DNA from: Agaricus subrufescens
Lineage: Eukaryota; Basidiomycota; Agaricomycetes; Agaricales; Agaricaceae
Reading direction: 5' to 3'
DNA length: 64,000 nt
NCBI GenBank assembly: GCA_029945375.1
Contig: CM057069.1
Coordinates: forward strand, 992,001-1,056,000
The first letter of the stretch is position 1, and every line of letters starts with the position of its first letter. Below, one piece after another: positions 35,801 through 48,336 of the stretch. The translations under genes and the position numbers were made by a program. Under the pieces are notes generated by a model. The model was not told the origin of the DNA. It searched no databases and worked only from the letters and a program-made list of their open reading frames with translations.

Positions 35801-36796
35801 TGCCTCCGAGTCACATACCATATATGTATATGTCCTATTTATATAGTGTATTCGATCGACATCATCCGATTATCCAATTTAGCGAACGACGGGACCAAAG
35901 CTTTTTCGCAGTCACTGGTCACCACCACCCTTTCTTCCCCCCCTTCTACATGCGGCACCGGCAGAATTTGCCAAGCTTATTTTACTTACCCGCCAGGGTA
36001 ACATGTGATATGAGCAAATGGGAGCTGAAACTTTCAACTCCTTCACCCTTTTTACGGAATTTGAACACCCTGACTCTCTGTGCTGGCTGGATACGAAACA
36101 TTGAAACTCTTTTATCCCTGGAGGTCGTGTGATGTTACATATTTCTAACCCCCAGCGCCGAAACATCGCTGGAAAATTCATGATTTTTTTTTAATTAGTA
36201 GAGATTTATTACTATTTATGAAAATACGACAACGCGAGTTGATCACGAGTCGACGCGCTCACGCAAAAAAAGAAGCTCTTGTAGTCGAGTCCCAAAAATA
36301 AGGTGAAACGCGTTCGGGGGGGAGGAGTTGGTAACCTTCAAAGTTGGTACGTAAGTTTCAAAAAAGAAAAAAAATCAGTGACGAAGAGATAAGCAAAAAA
36401 GACAATCTAGAAAAAAAGAGTACACGGTAAACCTAAATGTCAACAGTTTTCTTGTTTCCCCCCTTCGGAATACGCCGCACATTATATTGATATTGAATGT
36501 GTCTCTCTCTATCGAACGTTCTAGCAGCGGCTTTAACCAAGGCCTCCCCACACATTATCCGAATCCAATGCAACGGGAGAGATGTCACAAGAAAAAAAAA
36601 AAACCAACAGACCGATGAGGTATATATATATATATATCGAAACGCCGCCCGCGGCATCACGCAAACCCCAAGGGTCAACCAGTCATTCTAGCCCGTACAC
36701 ATAAAAAGAGAGAAGAACTTATGTATAGAAAGAAGCTCATCCAAGATGTTCCATTTTGAGACTAGAATCTGATCTAGTCAGTAGTAGAACATCACA
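32856..36796. other. Gene-free region downstream of the retrotransposon
   Basis: About 3.9 kb with no supportable gene. It includes the original downstream flank of the DUF1365 gene (from 32856), homopolymer runs (poly-A near 33985, G-run near 34520), a CCCCCT repeat near 35360, and a TA repeat near 36620. Tiny open frames on both strands show no domain or splice logic. Confidence 0.4.
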
Positions 36797-37151
36797 CATC
36801 AGGAAAACGTCAAAATACTTTTTGGTACTTTTCCTACTTATGTTACTTGTCACAAGTACGAAAAGCATATTTTTTTCAAAAGGAGAGGTACTTGTGAAAA
36901 GTAAAATTGCGTACTGACTGAGTACTTCTTGTCCTTTTAAGCACTTATACCATTACTTATGGCTTCTTAATGCATACTTATTCCACTTATTCCTTCGTAT
37001 TATCGTAGCATAAGGCATTTACTTTTTTGATGGCATCAAAAGTTTTTTTTAAGTAGACAGAATTACTTATATTACTTTTCCTACTTTTGAGGCCGAAAAG
37101 TAGCAAAAAGTAGCAAAAAGTAGAAAAAAGTATTTTGACGTTTTCCTGATG
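36797..37151. mobile_element. 355-bp terminal-inverted-repeat (MITE-like) element
   Basis: The ends are near-perfect inverted repeats: CATCAGGAAAACGTCAAAAT then ACTTTTT on the left, with its reverse complement ending CCTGATG on the right. The interior is AT-rich and full of TACTTTT/TACTT motifs in both orientations (CTACTTTTTG-type repeats at the right end). It has no coding capacity. No clear target-site duplication beyond a possible 2-bp CA. Best read as a non-autonomous DNA transposon relic; the superfamily is not assignable by eye. Confidence 0.75.
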
Positions 37152-39175
37152 CACTGAGTAAAAAGGACTCTTCTGTCAAGTCTCTTTTGGTGTACCAACT
37201 AAAACGATAGGGTCAACAAACCCAGCCCAGCCTTAGCAGTAAAGCTAAGAAACTAGTATCTTTCTTAGAGATGTGTCACTAGCACTACCGAGTTCGCGCC
37301 GCACCCTCTCACGGCCGTTGAGCCTCATCTAAGATATCCACAAAGAGTTTCAAGTAATTCCCAATCTCCCCCTCAAATCAGTCAGTCAGTCGTCTTTCTG
37401 CAAATATCGGCGCGTCACACACGGAGGGGGGGGGGGTTTGTTTTTAGGGGCGCAGATGCCAGTGTCTGATACACATGACAACTGATGAGAGATCCATCAT
37501 TTCCTTTAAACTTGCGTCGTCAAAGGTACCAGATCCCAAATCCCCAAATCTAACCCACGTTCCTTCCCCCCCTTTTTTTATCTCAACATCTCGCCATCGA
37601 TGCTGTTCATGACATGACATAAAAACGCTGTTGAAACGTTGGTTGGATCATAAATGATGATGATGATGCAAATGATGTTCTTGGTTGCGATCACCCGGTG
37701 GTGACTTGGGAACACCATCTTCTCCAATTGAGAATGCCCCCGCAGATACTCCAAAAAAAAAAAGAAAAAGAAGGATGAAAGTTCATTTGCAGCATCTTAT
37801 CGTCATAGCTGAACGTCATCCTTGAGAAAAATCACTCCAACTCATAAACCATCGTGAAATTCTCGTCGTCATACCCGCGCGTCATCCTTTACAACACAAT
37901 GACACCACGCACACAACCACATGAAAAAATCCCAAACCCCTCCAAAAAATCACACATCAATTCTTAAAAACGAAACCTATAACCAAAAAACCTCCTACAT
38001 CTATTTTTTTATGTTATTTATTTATCTAATAAAACCACTAGGGGATCGCGTTCAAAAACCTATTCACAAAAAAAAAAGACAGAAAGAGCGAACACACAAA
38101 ACAACACGCACGCCAAAAAAACACTCCCTAACTACTGTACATCGATCATCAAACATCAACATCACAAAAACAAACAGAGGACGGGAAGAGCGTTTTTTAA
38201 CTACAAGTTGGTTGGTATTCCCCACACACACAAAAAAAAATGTTACATAGAATTAAGAAAAAAAGAAAGATAACAGAAACATCCAGATAATCAGACAATT
38301 AGGAAACCTTCTCCTCCCGTGAGACACGCTCCTCCTACTCCACTCCCACAGATAAATGACAGAAAGGGGAGGGGGATGATAAACCGAAAAGAAAAAACAA
38401 CCCTTAAGGGCCGGAGAGATTGAAACAACCATTTGAGATAAGGTAAGGATTTAAAAAAAGGAAAGAGGGAAGAACAGATAAGCGACAGCGCCTTTGAGTT
38501 TAGAAGCACACGAGGTACCAACCGTCCCCAAAAAAAAAGAAAAACCACAAGTTGAATAATAAAGCAATAGCGATAAATAATGTACGAAGCCCAGGAGATT
38601 CCAAAAATAACCAGTTTACATCCCAAAGCTCGTTGATATTAATCGGGGCCGCCCATGAAATGATGGGGTTTCAACGTCGGGCGCGAGGTGTCATGAAAGT
38701 GACGTTGGCGGAATGAGATGAGTTTTTTGCGTTAGCAGGTTGGCCGAAAGCAAGGCAAAGCTGACGGTTGATGCAGGAAAGCTAGATATGACAGAGCCGG
38801 AACGACGGACTGAGGAGAGGGGGGAAAAAACAAGCAACGAAAAGGAAAGGATTGTGCCAATTTGCTTCTGAGAAGAGTAATGATCGGGATGAGATTCCAA
38901 GAGAGAGAAAACGAGTGACGGAGTGCCGACGCGATAACACGACGGTGGCGGAGAAATACCAGAGGGAACTGATGCCCAAATGATAATGTAACTTTGAGAT
39001 TGGACGAGACCGTTTGCCGTCCGCTACCAAAAAAAAATAAAACGAAAAGAAATTGCAACTACATTTCAATGCCTGGCAGCGGGGGGTCAATAACTAGTGT
39101 CACACCAAGGGAAAGGGTACATACTTCCAAGACGATTCAAAATATCCAGTTCGACGCATAAATTAGCTTCAATAA
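37152..39175. other. Gene-free A/T-rich region
   Basis: About 2 kb rich in A runs and simple repeats (GATGATGAT near 37656, many AAAAAA runs 37900-38600). The right part probably holds the 3' UTR of the zinc-finger gene. No gene seen. Confidence 0.4.
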
Positions 39176-40856
39176 TCAAGTTTGAGTAGTGGTGGCGCGA
39201 GTCCTCCTCCCAGAACCAATGACACCGGGTGAGGCTGTGTCCTGAGCGCTTGTCATGGAAAAGCTCAGACTTTTGCTTTCTTCCCCGTCCAGTTTCCATA
39301 TACTTGGAACCCGCATAAGTGAGGGGCCGTCCGAAGAGCCGCTAGCGCCCCTTATACGGGGAAAGGTGTGCCGCGAGTTCATCACTTCCTCATACTCGTC
39401 ATCAAACGGAAGATCGGAAGAGGCGGCGGTGGTGGCGGTGGAAGCGGGGGATAAAGAGGGACTCTGTACGATATCCTGCAGGAAAGAAGGAAGCAGGGGA
39501 GCCGGAGTCTCAATTTTCTGTTCGAGCGGCGAAGAGCGGGAGGAGAGGGGGGGCGGCGTGCAGCGTTGGTGTGGTCCATCAGACGCGGGACCCTGGGCTC
39601 GTCTGGGCCCAGTGGAGTAAAGCGGCGAGGGTTGACGATGCCCAGAGGTTTGGTAAATAGGGCTTGATGCCATATATTGCGGTGACGTGGGCGGACTTTG
39701 CACGTATTGGGCCCCTAAGTGACTGTGCGAATAGGACTTGTGGATGGTGCGATTCGGAGGCTGTGGGATTGACAGATGCGGCTGGGGGGAGGGACCAGTG
39801 ACCAAGTCAGGCTTAGGTCTGCGGAGGAGAGGCGGAGTGAGACTGCTAGTTCGAGGGGGGGACGGAGTGACGTTGTTCGAGTTGTGAGACAGCTCTGTCT
39901 GGGCAAGAACAGAGGTGAGGAGTGCTATTCTTTCGGCTTGGACGGCAGCAGAAATCGAATCTCCGTTGCCTTCAGCATCTGATGCGGGGGGATGAGTCAA
40001 CTCTAGAGGAACGAGCGGGGAGATTCGTACAGGGCAAGCAAGTTTGGCAGACTTTGCGCCTTCGCCAGTTGAGGTAATTACACTTTTTACAGATCCAATC
40101 ACCGGGTTGCTAGAGGAGAGCGTAAGAATAGAATGCGACTAAAACAAATGATAGACAACTAACATGAGAAATGGGCCCTTTATTGCCGGTGTTGAGGATA
40201 GGCGGTTGCTGGGCAGCGAGGTGAGAAGAAGGGGGGGAGGGGTGCAGAGGACGGACATACGCTGACGCCGGCGAGATTACCGGGGCGGATCTGGCCTTGC
40301 TCGGGAAAGGGCTCGTTGTCGGGCCAGTACATGATGCAGGGCGAGAGCGGGTCGGACGAGACGTTCTGCACCCGGCCGCCGACGGCAAAGGCCCGCCCCG
40401 AGGGGGTCAGGAGCGGGTGGGCAGACTTGGGCGGGGGACCGGGGAGCTGGGGCTGGTAGCCCATGGGGCGGGGCTGGGCGAGCAGGGCGGGGGGGCCGGA
40501 GAAGCGGGGGGACGGCGCGGGGCGGGGGAGGGCGGGGGACGAGTAGAAGAGCTGCGGGGGCTGCTGCGGGGGCTGTTGCGGGAGCGTGGCAGAGGACTTG
40601 GGGCAGCCACAGCCGATGCAGGAGAGATTGCGGCTGTCGGGGAGAGAGTGAGGAGAGGCCGGCGGGGGTTAATAAGACATACCCAAAGTTGTGGGCGGCA
40701 CAGCTCGGCGCGGGGCAGCTGCAGGCACCTCAGACCAGGCCGATCGATGACGAAATGGGCGACTCACATCCAGTCGCCGAGGCGGAAGCTCGTCCGCGCG
40801 TTCGGCGGGTTCGTCGAGAGCGTGTAGCAGTCCACGGCGGGCGACACTCGCAGCAT
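39176..40856 (-). CDS. Protein with two RanBP2-type zinc fingers (probable RNA-binding protein)
   Basis: Six exons (minus): 40856-40768, 40718-40683, 40633-40261, 40208-40164, 40109-40031, 39978-39176; 1425 nt, 474 aa, in frame. RanBP2-type fingers (W-x-C-x(2-4)-C-x(3)-N-x(6)-C-x(2)-C) often bind single-stranded RNA. Finger 1: GDWICPAPSCAAHNFGRNLS then CIGCGC, rebuilt over two introns that interrupt the finger. Between the fingers lies a conserved block, LTPSGRAFAVGGRVQNVSSD then CIMYWPDNEPFPEQG. Finger 2: GDWICKKCNYLNWRRRKVCQ then TC. After that come EGNGDSISAAVQAERI and a long Pro/Ser-rich tail. The start at 40856 (MLRVSPAVDCY) is the first in-frame ATG before finger 1. The first half is strongly GC-rich. 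Function beyond RNA binding is unknown. Confidence 0.85.
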
Positions 40857-41351
40857 CGAGCACAGCGGTCGCGGGGGCAGCGGGGGGCAAGCGCGGACCT
40901 GCCTGCCGTGTGGCGACTCTATATGCCCCGGGCCACGTGACGTCCTGTGCTCGTGCGGGCGCCCTCGCGAGCCGGCCCTGCCCCGTCGCCTCCTCGCCCC
41001 GCCGCCGCCGGCCCATCGGCCAACGCGCGTCCGCCGTCGCCCCGCGCTGCCCCCCCCGCGCCGCCTTCGCTGCTGGCTCCCAGGCGCGCATCCCGCTCGA
41101 CGTGATCCCCGCGTATAGCAGCCCGTATAGCCACGTACCTCGATCTCAGATCCAGATCTCCCGCTGCCCTCCTGCCGGCATTCCCACTGCCGCTTTGGGC
41201 GGCTCTATCAATTCACTTTATCACCCTGTCACCCTAAATTAAGCCCTCGCATTATTATTCTAGCCAATGACAGCAATCTCTCTACCCCCCGACATGTGAA
41301 TTCCCCCCGCCAAGATTCGCCCCCGGGTGCGTTACCAGGGTCTCTCTCGCC
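40857..41351. other. Intergenic, GC-rich promoter side of the zinc-finger gene
   Basis: 495 bp between the zinc-finger start and the helicase stop (both minus). Very GC-rich near 40860-41100 and AT-richer near 41200-41260. No additional gene supported. Confidence 0.4.
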
Positions 41352-44300
41352 TCATCGCTTCCTCAGATTCCCATACAACACCCGATCAAGTTTCTCCCCC
41401 ACCAGCTTCAGCACCAGCCCCTCCCGAGCCAGCCACGCCGCATACCGCCTCCACGACTCCGCGCCCTTGCCACCCCGCCCCCTCACCTCCACCCCGACAA
41501 TCCCCACCCCCCTCCCGCCTCCCGCATCGCCCCCGATCGTCCGCATCCCCCCAACCACAAACAGCCCCCGCTTCGCCCGCGTCAGCCCCACATTCAGCCT
41601 CCTCCGATCCGCCAGAAACCCAATCTTCCCACTATCATTGTTCCTCACCGTCGAAAACACAATCACTTCCTTTTCCCGTCCCTCGAACCCATCCACCGTC
41701 TTTACCTCCACATCACTCATCTCCCGGTACCGTTGATGCCCGAGGACTTCCCGAAACCGGTTTCCATTTCGTACATCCGTCGTCAACAGCCGTTTTAGTA
41801 AATTGATTTGCGCAACGTAAGGCGCAATGATCCCTATATCTTGTCCTCGGATTTGCTTTTTTTTTTCAATATCATGAGTGATCCTCTTCCCTCGGCTAAT
41901 CAATGCCTCTCACCGGATTCTGGAGCAATAAATCTTCCACCAGGCTCACCACGATCTGCGCTTCGTGGTGATTCACCCTACTCCTTCCACTCATCGTCTC
42001 GTACCCAAAATGATCCAAGAAGATCACAGACGGTCGAGATCGTTGCCCACTACTATCCCCATCTTGCAACAGATGCGTAAGCGACATCGGGGGTTCCAAT
42101 CCGACAACTACATTTCCATCCTTGTCCATCGTCCCATCTTGGATCGAACTGTTGTAAAACTCCAAAGACGGAAAGTGCGAGATCCTGGGATGCATCCGAT
42201 ACTGGATGTCCAGCATCACAGACGGTACAACTGCAAATTAAACGTCGTCATCATTCTCCTTTTTGGGCCCCCCCACCATAACTCACCGCCTTCTTCTGTC
42301 AACCTCTCAAACAAGCTGACGCCTAGACCCTGCGACCGTGCTTCCTGACTCACAATGACCGGTGGCAGTTGCTTGTGATCTCCAATAAGTGCCAAGTGCC
42401 GCGACTATTCGCGCCACGTCATCACAGTTCAACAATATCAATTCAAACAATTTTTGACGTCAACACAATCAGCAAAGACGCCACCCAATTTCGTCCACTA
42501 AACGTTCACTCACCCCTTTCATGATCGGAATTAGTGTCGCTGGCTCCGTGGACATCGAGGCTTCATCAACAAACACAACGGGAAAATCAATGACATTCAG
42601 TGCATTACTCGCAGACGTTATGCACGTCGAACAAACCTAAAATAGAATAAAAGTCCAGTAGTTCGGTTTATACGAGAAAAAATCCACTTACAACATCGGC
42701 AGATTTCACGATATCGTGCAGCATCTCTTGTTGCAGTCCATACTTTTTCGCCCTAAGTTCATTGCGCCGCCTGTCTTTCATGGCCAGTGCTTGATGCATG
42801 TTCCGTATGCGTTGTTGCACAGCCGCACTAGGCTCTTTTCCCTCTAATTTCTTGAGCGTCTGCCGAATAAGACCAGTTAAATTGCCTATTTCCTCTTCAA
42901 CCTGTTCCAAATGCGTAATCATTTCCAAAAGAAGAGGCTGCAGAGGGTGCTTCAACAGAAGATAGTCAAGCGAATATTCCTGAAGAGATGCCCGTAGTTT
43001 GGAACCAAAGCCCACACGCAACGGCTTCAAACCCGCTTTCGCAAATCCTTCAACAAGGTTATCAACGGCAACATTGGTATATGTGCACACCAAAATCGGC
43101 TGAGGTACTTCGAAATCCAACTAGACCATGCGCTTCAGTACGAGTCCATGCACCACAACAAAACTTAGTCCCAACCTTAAGTAGCTTAATCGTCTCCACA
43201 ATCGTTTTTGTTTTGCCAGTCCCCGGAGGCTAGTGCAACGCTAATCAGAAAAAAAGTGAATAGATATTCAACAAGACTCACTCCTTGAACCAAACTAATC
43301 CGTTTACCAATCATCGTCGCCATCGCCTTGATCTGTGATTTATTGAGGTGTCTCAAATCGGGATCTCCTTCAACTACCACGGGGTCGTCACGGGAATATC
43401 TCTCTACCCAACTGTGAATCCGCATATCATCCTTGAAGATGCCCTCAAACTCTTTGGCCGTAAATCCCCTCACGTCATGCGAAAGCACGTCCTTTGGATA
43501 CGAGACGTCATCTGGGGCCTGCAAGGTATGAAAGTCCTGGTTACCATCCACCACCTGCGAAGGATCTCCTGATTGTAACAACACATCCTTGAGACTCGTC
43601 CCGTTCAAGATGTACTCTTGGTCCCGAGCGCGCGGTAGCGCCTCAAGGACGTCAAGATCATAATGAAAGTCCGCCATAGCCTTTCGCATACGTTCAAAAA
43701 TCACGTTGGATTGATCCAGGTCGACTCTCCATAGACCGTCTTCTTCAAACTCAGCAGGAAAACACACCTTCATCTGAGTTTTCGTTAGTTCAATTATTGA
43801 ACCTTTGAAAGGTTGCTCTTCCAGTGGGTTCAACCTGGAAACCGCGATCACCGTTCCTTTCCTACGAAAATATGTCTTACATGTGGAATAGGTGAACGGA
43901 TATTGGTACGCACTCGAATTTGAGGTTCTCGGGTAAGACTACACCAGGACCAAGATGGAATGTAGCAACAGACTGCCCATACTGATTCGTCTTGCACCAA
44001 AAGGCATAAAGGTCGGTCAGACAGTAACCCTCCTCTTTCAATCGCCCTATTGACCAAGACGACAAACGTTCGATTATTTCCTTTCGGCTTTCCGCCTCTT
44101 CACTCTCCAATAAAGGTAAAAAGCTAACACGAACAGGTGTCTATCGACAAGAACTAGGAAAAATGGTGAACACGTACTGTTTCTGATAATTTTGAATTGT
44201 ATCGTAATATTTTTCTCCATGCTGTATCGGTTCCATTACAAAGGTCTTTCGTCTAGGGTAACGTTTTCTATTATCCGGTGTTGATAAAATAATTTCACGA

Positions 44301-44772
44301 CAAAGTGAGCGTTTTCTCCAATCAAAGCGGAGTGGGGAGTGTAATTCTGCAGGCGGAATCCATCCAGGAACTGAAGACTCGCCCTCGTCTTCGTCAGCTT
44401 GATGCCACGGGCCCTCCGCTGCACTTAGAACCCTGCTTTCAGGTTTAACGTCGCTATATGCAGCATTTTCGAGCGAGAAATCTTGGTCGACAGCAGGGCG
44501 CGGCTTGAATTGTACGCCAGAGTGCGCATTCCGAGAGCTTCCGGACGAGAAACGAGTCCTACTACGTGAACCGTAGACATATTGGCGAATGTGTATGTCG
44601 GACGCGCAACGCGCAACGCTTGAGAGCGCGGCTTTTGGTGAAATACGGGAACGTGTTCTCAGGGCGTTGTCGACGTCTATGAGGGCAGCCCTGAGACAGG
44701 ACCTGGAGGTCGAGATGAGAGACGCCAGCGTTGCGGGGAATGGGGCAAAAAACAAGTCCGAGCCCCTTTCAT
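41352..44772 (-). CDS. SF1 DNA/RNA helicase, Upf1-like family (Hcs1/IGHMBP2 type)
   Basis: Exons resolved from 44178 downward: ...-44178, 44123-43914, 43861-43282, 43229-43176, 43120-42692, 42636-42514, 42404-42287, 42230-41914, 41855-41352, all phases consistent. Motifs: Q-type NKSQIKAMA; Walker A PPGTGKTKT on its own 54-nt exon; motif Ia CTYTNVAVDNL; Walker B VFVDEASMSTEP; motif III GDHKQLPPV; IV QYRMHP; V VKTVDGFEGREKEVI; VI GLTRAKRG. A roughly 100-residue helical insertion follows motif Ia, as in this family. These are ATP-dependent 5'-3' helicases. The 5' end is unresolved: the frame is open from about 44790 to 44178 but has no ATG before 44236, while an out-of-frame ATG at 44772 opens a basic presequence-like peptide. 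I give 44772 as the outer limit. Confidence 0.85.
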
Positions 44773-44834
44773 GAATTTCAATTTGTCGCAAAGGGTTACA
44801 TCACATGACTCCCATAATGTTCTATAAACAGCCC

Positions 44835-46208
44835 TCACTCTAGTGTGTAACGAGGAGGTTCATCCTCAACCTCGTTCAGCTGAATGCCGCTATCGGCGTG
44901 CACTCGTCCAGAACCACCCTCGGTCATATTCTGCGTTCCGCCGCCACGATATCGTTTGAAAGGTCTAGTCTCGATCCTCGGTGGCTCTCTCCGCTTGGCT
45001 GCCGGCTGGTTGACTGGTGGTAGCCTGTTGTAAGGAATTTCCCTACTGGAGACGCCAGGTTCACCTCTGAAGGGCTGCAACGTATTGTACTTGGACAGGC
45101 GTCGGTGCCTTAAATATAGCAGAGCACCAGCGATAACGACGATAAGCGTCAACCCCCCAAGGATACCACCCAAAAGCACTCCGATACTCAGCCCCGGCCT
45201 TCCTCTATCACCGGCGGTACCAGCCACGTTGGTATCAGTAGGTCCAGATGCACTTGTACTACTGTTCGGGAATGCAAGTGTACCATTCTGTATGTACAGG
45301 TAATCAAGGGTCAATGGTGTTGTGTTTTCGGAGCCAAGGAATGTGACGGTGAGCGTATGGTGGCCATATTCAGCAACTGGAGTCGTGAAAATCTTTTGGT
45401 TATATATGGATTCTTTAGCACCTTCAGCAAGGCCCGCGAGATCAAAGTTGACTGGTTGTCCACCATCAATGGAATACGTGCCCGAGGCACCCTGATGGGG
45501 AAGTTCGACCGGAATATAACCAAACCAGGAGACTGATGTGCCTGGAGCCTACATAGTAAGCTAAATGTTTCAGGGACATCCAAAGTTAGCTACTCACCGA
45601 TAAAGTCAACTTGGGCAGTGGCATTGGTTTGCTTGGTCGCGTTGAAATGTGCGGCCGTCCACCAACTATCATCTAATCGGATAGCTGGATCCTGGTTCGT
45701 CAACCTTATCGTCTTGTTGACCAACGACACGCTCGGCGAAGGTATATATCGTATCTGGTCTAGCCAGAATGTTTGAGTCGGTGATTGAACCGTGATATTA
45801 ATACCCAGTTTGTGTGGGCCAGCAGCAAATCCACCTTTACCACACAATTTCCAGTTATTTTCCCCGCCACTAAAGATCGGTTCGCGTCCTATACTGACGC
45901 CATCGATGAAACATTCAAGATTGGGATCGGGATTGGTCTGCGGATTGGTCACAAACGTGCTGCCGTATACTCCAACCGCCGTCCCTGTCATGGATCATAA
46001 ATTAAAAGTCAAGGTACAGCAGCAGGCGGTGCGTACCATCGAACTCGAAAGAAATGCTCGCATCGTGGTTAGTTCCATGTAATGTACGCAAGTACGGTGG
46101 GCCAAAATTGCCAACGTTGTCCTCTACAGACGTGTGTGGATACCACTGTCCACTATATTGGATGATACCTGCGTCCTGGTCATCATAGACGATACTTCTC
46201 GTCGTCAT
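44835..46208 (-). CDS. Single-pass membrane protein, array member A (421 aa)
   Basis: First of five tandem paralogues. Exons (minus): 46208-46037, 45984-45598, 45541-44835; in frame. Exon 1 begins MTTRSIVYDDQD with no signal peptide and carries NFGPPYLRTLHGTNHDASIS. Exon 2 holds NPDPNLECFIDGVSIGREP and QTFWLDQIRY; exon 3 opens GTSVSWFGYIPVELP with GASGTYSIDGG and HTLTVTFLGS. Alternating beta-type text, aromatic motifs and N-glycosylation sites suggest two galactose-binding/jelly-roll-like modules. A Gly-rich helix (GVLLGGILGGLTLIVVIAGA) then LLYLRHRRLSK marks the membrane span and its basic inner side. The tail ends DSGIQLNEVEDEPPRYTLE, with a PPxY motif. The function is unknown; cell-surface recognition is inference. 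Its stop is 62 bp from the helicase start region. Confidence 0.85.
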
Positions 46209-46882
46209 GGACTTGGTTTGGGGTGAGTTTCGGTAAAGGACAGAATACACTGTTCCATTGTAAAGGCATTTGGAACTTATGCACCATACCCTAACATCTG
46301 TCATTATTTGGTGACGCCCGGGAGCAGCATCGCTATGGAGACTTTTTGTGGCGCTTACCCTGATCTATACAAATGAAGTGTATCAGCGCGACATGCAGCC
46401 ATTGACTCGCGCTTGGACCCTGATCGTGTTGATACCGGATCAAATGAAGCATTGTGATTATGATTCTGTTAATGCCGGTAAGTGTCAGAAAATAAATTGT
46501 CAGTGCGGATTTTGACTTCGCATCAGGATGAGGCTGTTTTGGCTTCATCATATACATCTTTTATTTCAGATAGCGTTTTGCATCACCTATTGATTAGGCC
46601 CACCTTGGCGTGAGCCTTTTCTACAAATGAAGCGGAGCCTAGACGTTTGGTCTGTACGAGAGGCTCCGTCCAGCATAAAACGTCCATGATCATTTCCACC
46701 AAATCAAAAGCGGCTTGGGTCCTCCGGGCGCTGAATGGTAGGCCATCACTGGCACAATACGCGGCATTTCTGATGGAATATTCAATTCAAATCTCACTAC
46801 AGGTCAACGACAGAACAAGTACACGGGATATACACAAGATGTCAAAAACAAGAAACAAAAGCAAAAAAACGCAAATTTAGTC
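46209..46882. other. Spacer between array members A and B
   Basis: 674 bp, the upstream region of A and downstream region of B. The segment around 46332 (CTATGGAGACTTTTTGTGGCG) matches the upstream region of B near 48578, so promoter sequence was duplicated with the genes. Confidence 0.5.
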
Positions 46883-48336
46883 TCAAACTAGCGTATATCG
46901 AGGGGGTACATCTTGCACTCGCACTGAATCGTTCAGTTGAAGTCCACTGTCGATATGCACCCGTACACGATCGTCTCCCGTCGCACTCTGGGATCCACTG
47001 CTGTCAGGCCCGCCATGAGACTGCTGGGGGGGTTGAGTTTCGACTCTTAACGCCTTTCTCTCCCTAGCTGACAGCTGGTTGGCCGGCATCGGTACGCCGC
47101 CATACGGAGTTGGTGTGATCGTGGGACCAATGCTGGCAGGAAAACCATCGTAATAGTTAACAGGTATCGAGACGCCGCGTCCTCCTCCGTAATGCTGCAA
47201 CATATCGTTCTGGGACAATCGTCGATGTCTCCGATATAGAAAGGCGCCAGCAAGAATGATGACAAGTACCAACCCCCCAATGATACTACCCATAATTGTC
47301 CCGATGCTCGGTCCAGACCTCCCTCGATCGCCAGCGCTTCCAGCAGTATTGGTGTCAGTGGCACCGGATGCACTTGTAATCACAGTATCACTGCTTAGGA
47401 TGCCGTTTGAGGTACCGTTTGTTATGTATAGGTAATCAAGGGTAAGTGGTGTTGTCTTTTTGGAGCCAAGGAAAGTGACAATGAGTGTATGGTGGCCCTT
47501 TTCAACGACCGGAGTCGTGAAAAAGCTTTGGTTATAGGCGGATTTTTTAGCCCCTGTAGGAAGGCCTGCAAGATCGAAAAGAACTGGTTGGCCATTATCA
47601 ACAGAATACGTCCCCGAAGCGGCCTGCTGGGGAAGCCCGATTGGGATAAAACCAAACCAGGAGACAGAGGTACCTGATGCTTCTAGTTAGCAAATTGTTT
47701 GAGAGATACCGGAAGTCTGAACAACTCACCGAAAAAGTCAACACGTGCAGTGGCATTAGTTACACTGGTCGTGTTGAAGCGTGTAAGTGACTTCCACTTA
47801 TCATCCAAATGGATGTCTGGGTCCGTGTTTGCTACCATTGACGTCTTGTCTTCTAACGATACGTTGGGAGACGGTGTGTACAATATCTGGTCCAGCCAGA
47901 ATGATTGGACTGGCGACTGAACTGTGATATTTGCATATAGTCTGTGTCGGCCAGCATTTAATCCACCTTTGCCACATAATTTCTGATTATTTTCTCCGGT
48001 GTTCGAAATCGTTTGAAGCCCTGTACTAACGCCATCGACGAAACATTCGAGGGTGGGGTTAGAGTCGGCCTTTGGATTGCTCACGGGGGTACTGCCGTAA
48101 ACTTCGATATCCGTCCCTGTCACGGACTATGAAGTACGCCCAAGGTACAGCAGCAGATGATGCGCACCATCGAATTCAAAAATAATCTTTGCCTCATGCT
48201 TGGTCCCATGTAATGTATGCAGGTAGGGTTGGCCATGATTACCAACATGTTCTCTTGTAGAGAAGTTCACAAACCACTGTCCAGTGTATTGAATGACATC
48301 TGTGTCCTGATCGTCATGGGCGATGATGCTCACCAT
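46883..48336 (-). CDS. Single-pass membrane protein, array member B (448 aa), with rearranged 5' end
   Basis: Exons (minus): 48336-48168, 48116-47730, 47673-46883; in frame. Same plan as A: exon 1 HDDQDTDVIQYTGQWFVNFS and QPYLHTLHGTKHEAK; exon 2 NPTLECFVDGVSTGL and SFWLDQILY; exon 3 GTSVSWFGFIPIGLP, SGTYSVDNGQP and HTLIVTFLGS. The membrane helix is Gly/Ile-rich (IMGSIIGGLVLVIILAGAFL), then YRRHRRLS. The tail ends DSGLQLNDS...VPPRYTLV with a PPxY motif. The start is unusual: the standard M(A/T)TR opening is absent here and the usable ATG (MVSIIAHDDQ) comes from the splice-site end of a duplicated exon-1 fragment lying just upstream (48337-48478). Expression may depend on which copy is used. 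Confidence 0.75.

Noticed and set aside
36612..36640. TA dinucleotide repeat
   Set aside because: Simple microsatellite, not a feature of its own.
40297..40827. 176-codon plus-strand frame opposite the zinc-finger gene
   Set aside because: GC-rich antisense of a well-supported spliced gene; long open frames are expected there by composition.
44425..44616. Alternative frame starting MRVARPTYTFANMSTVHVV at the helicase 5' end
   Set aside because: It ends at a stop without a convincing donor joining it to the helicase frame; left as part of the unresolved 5' end.
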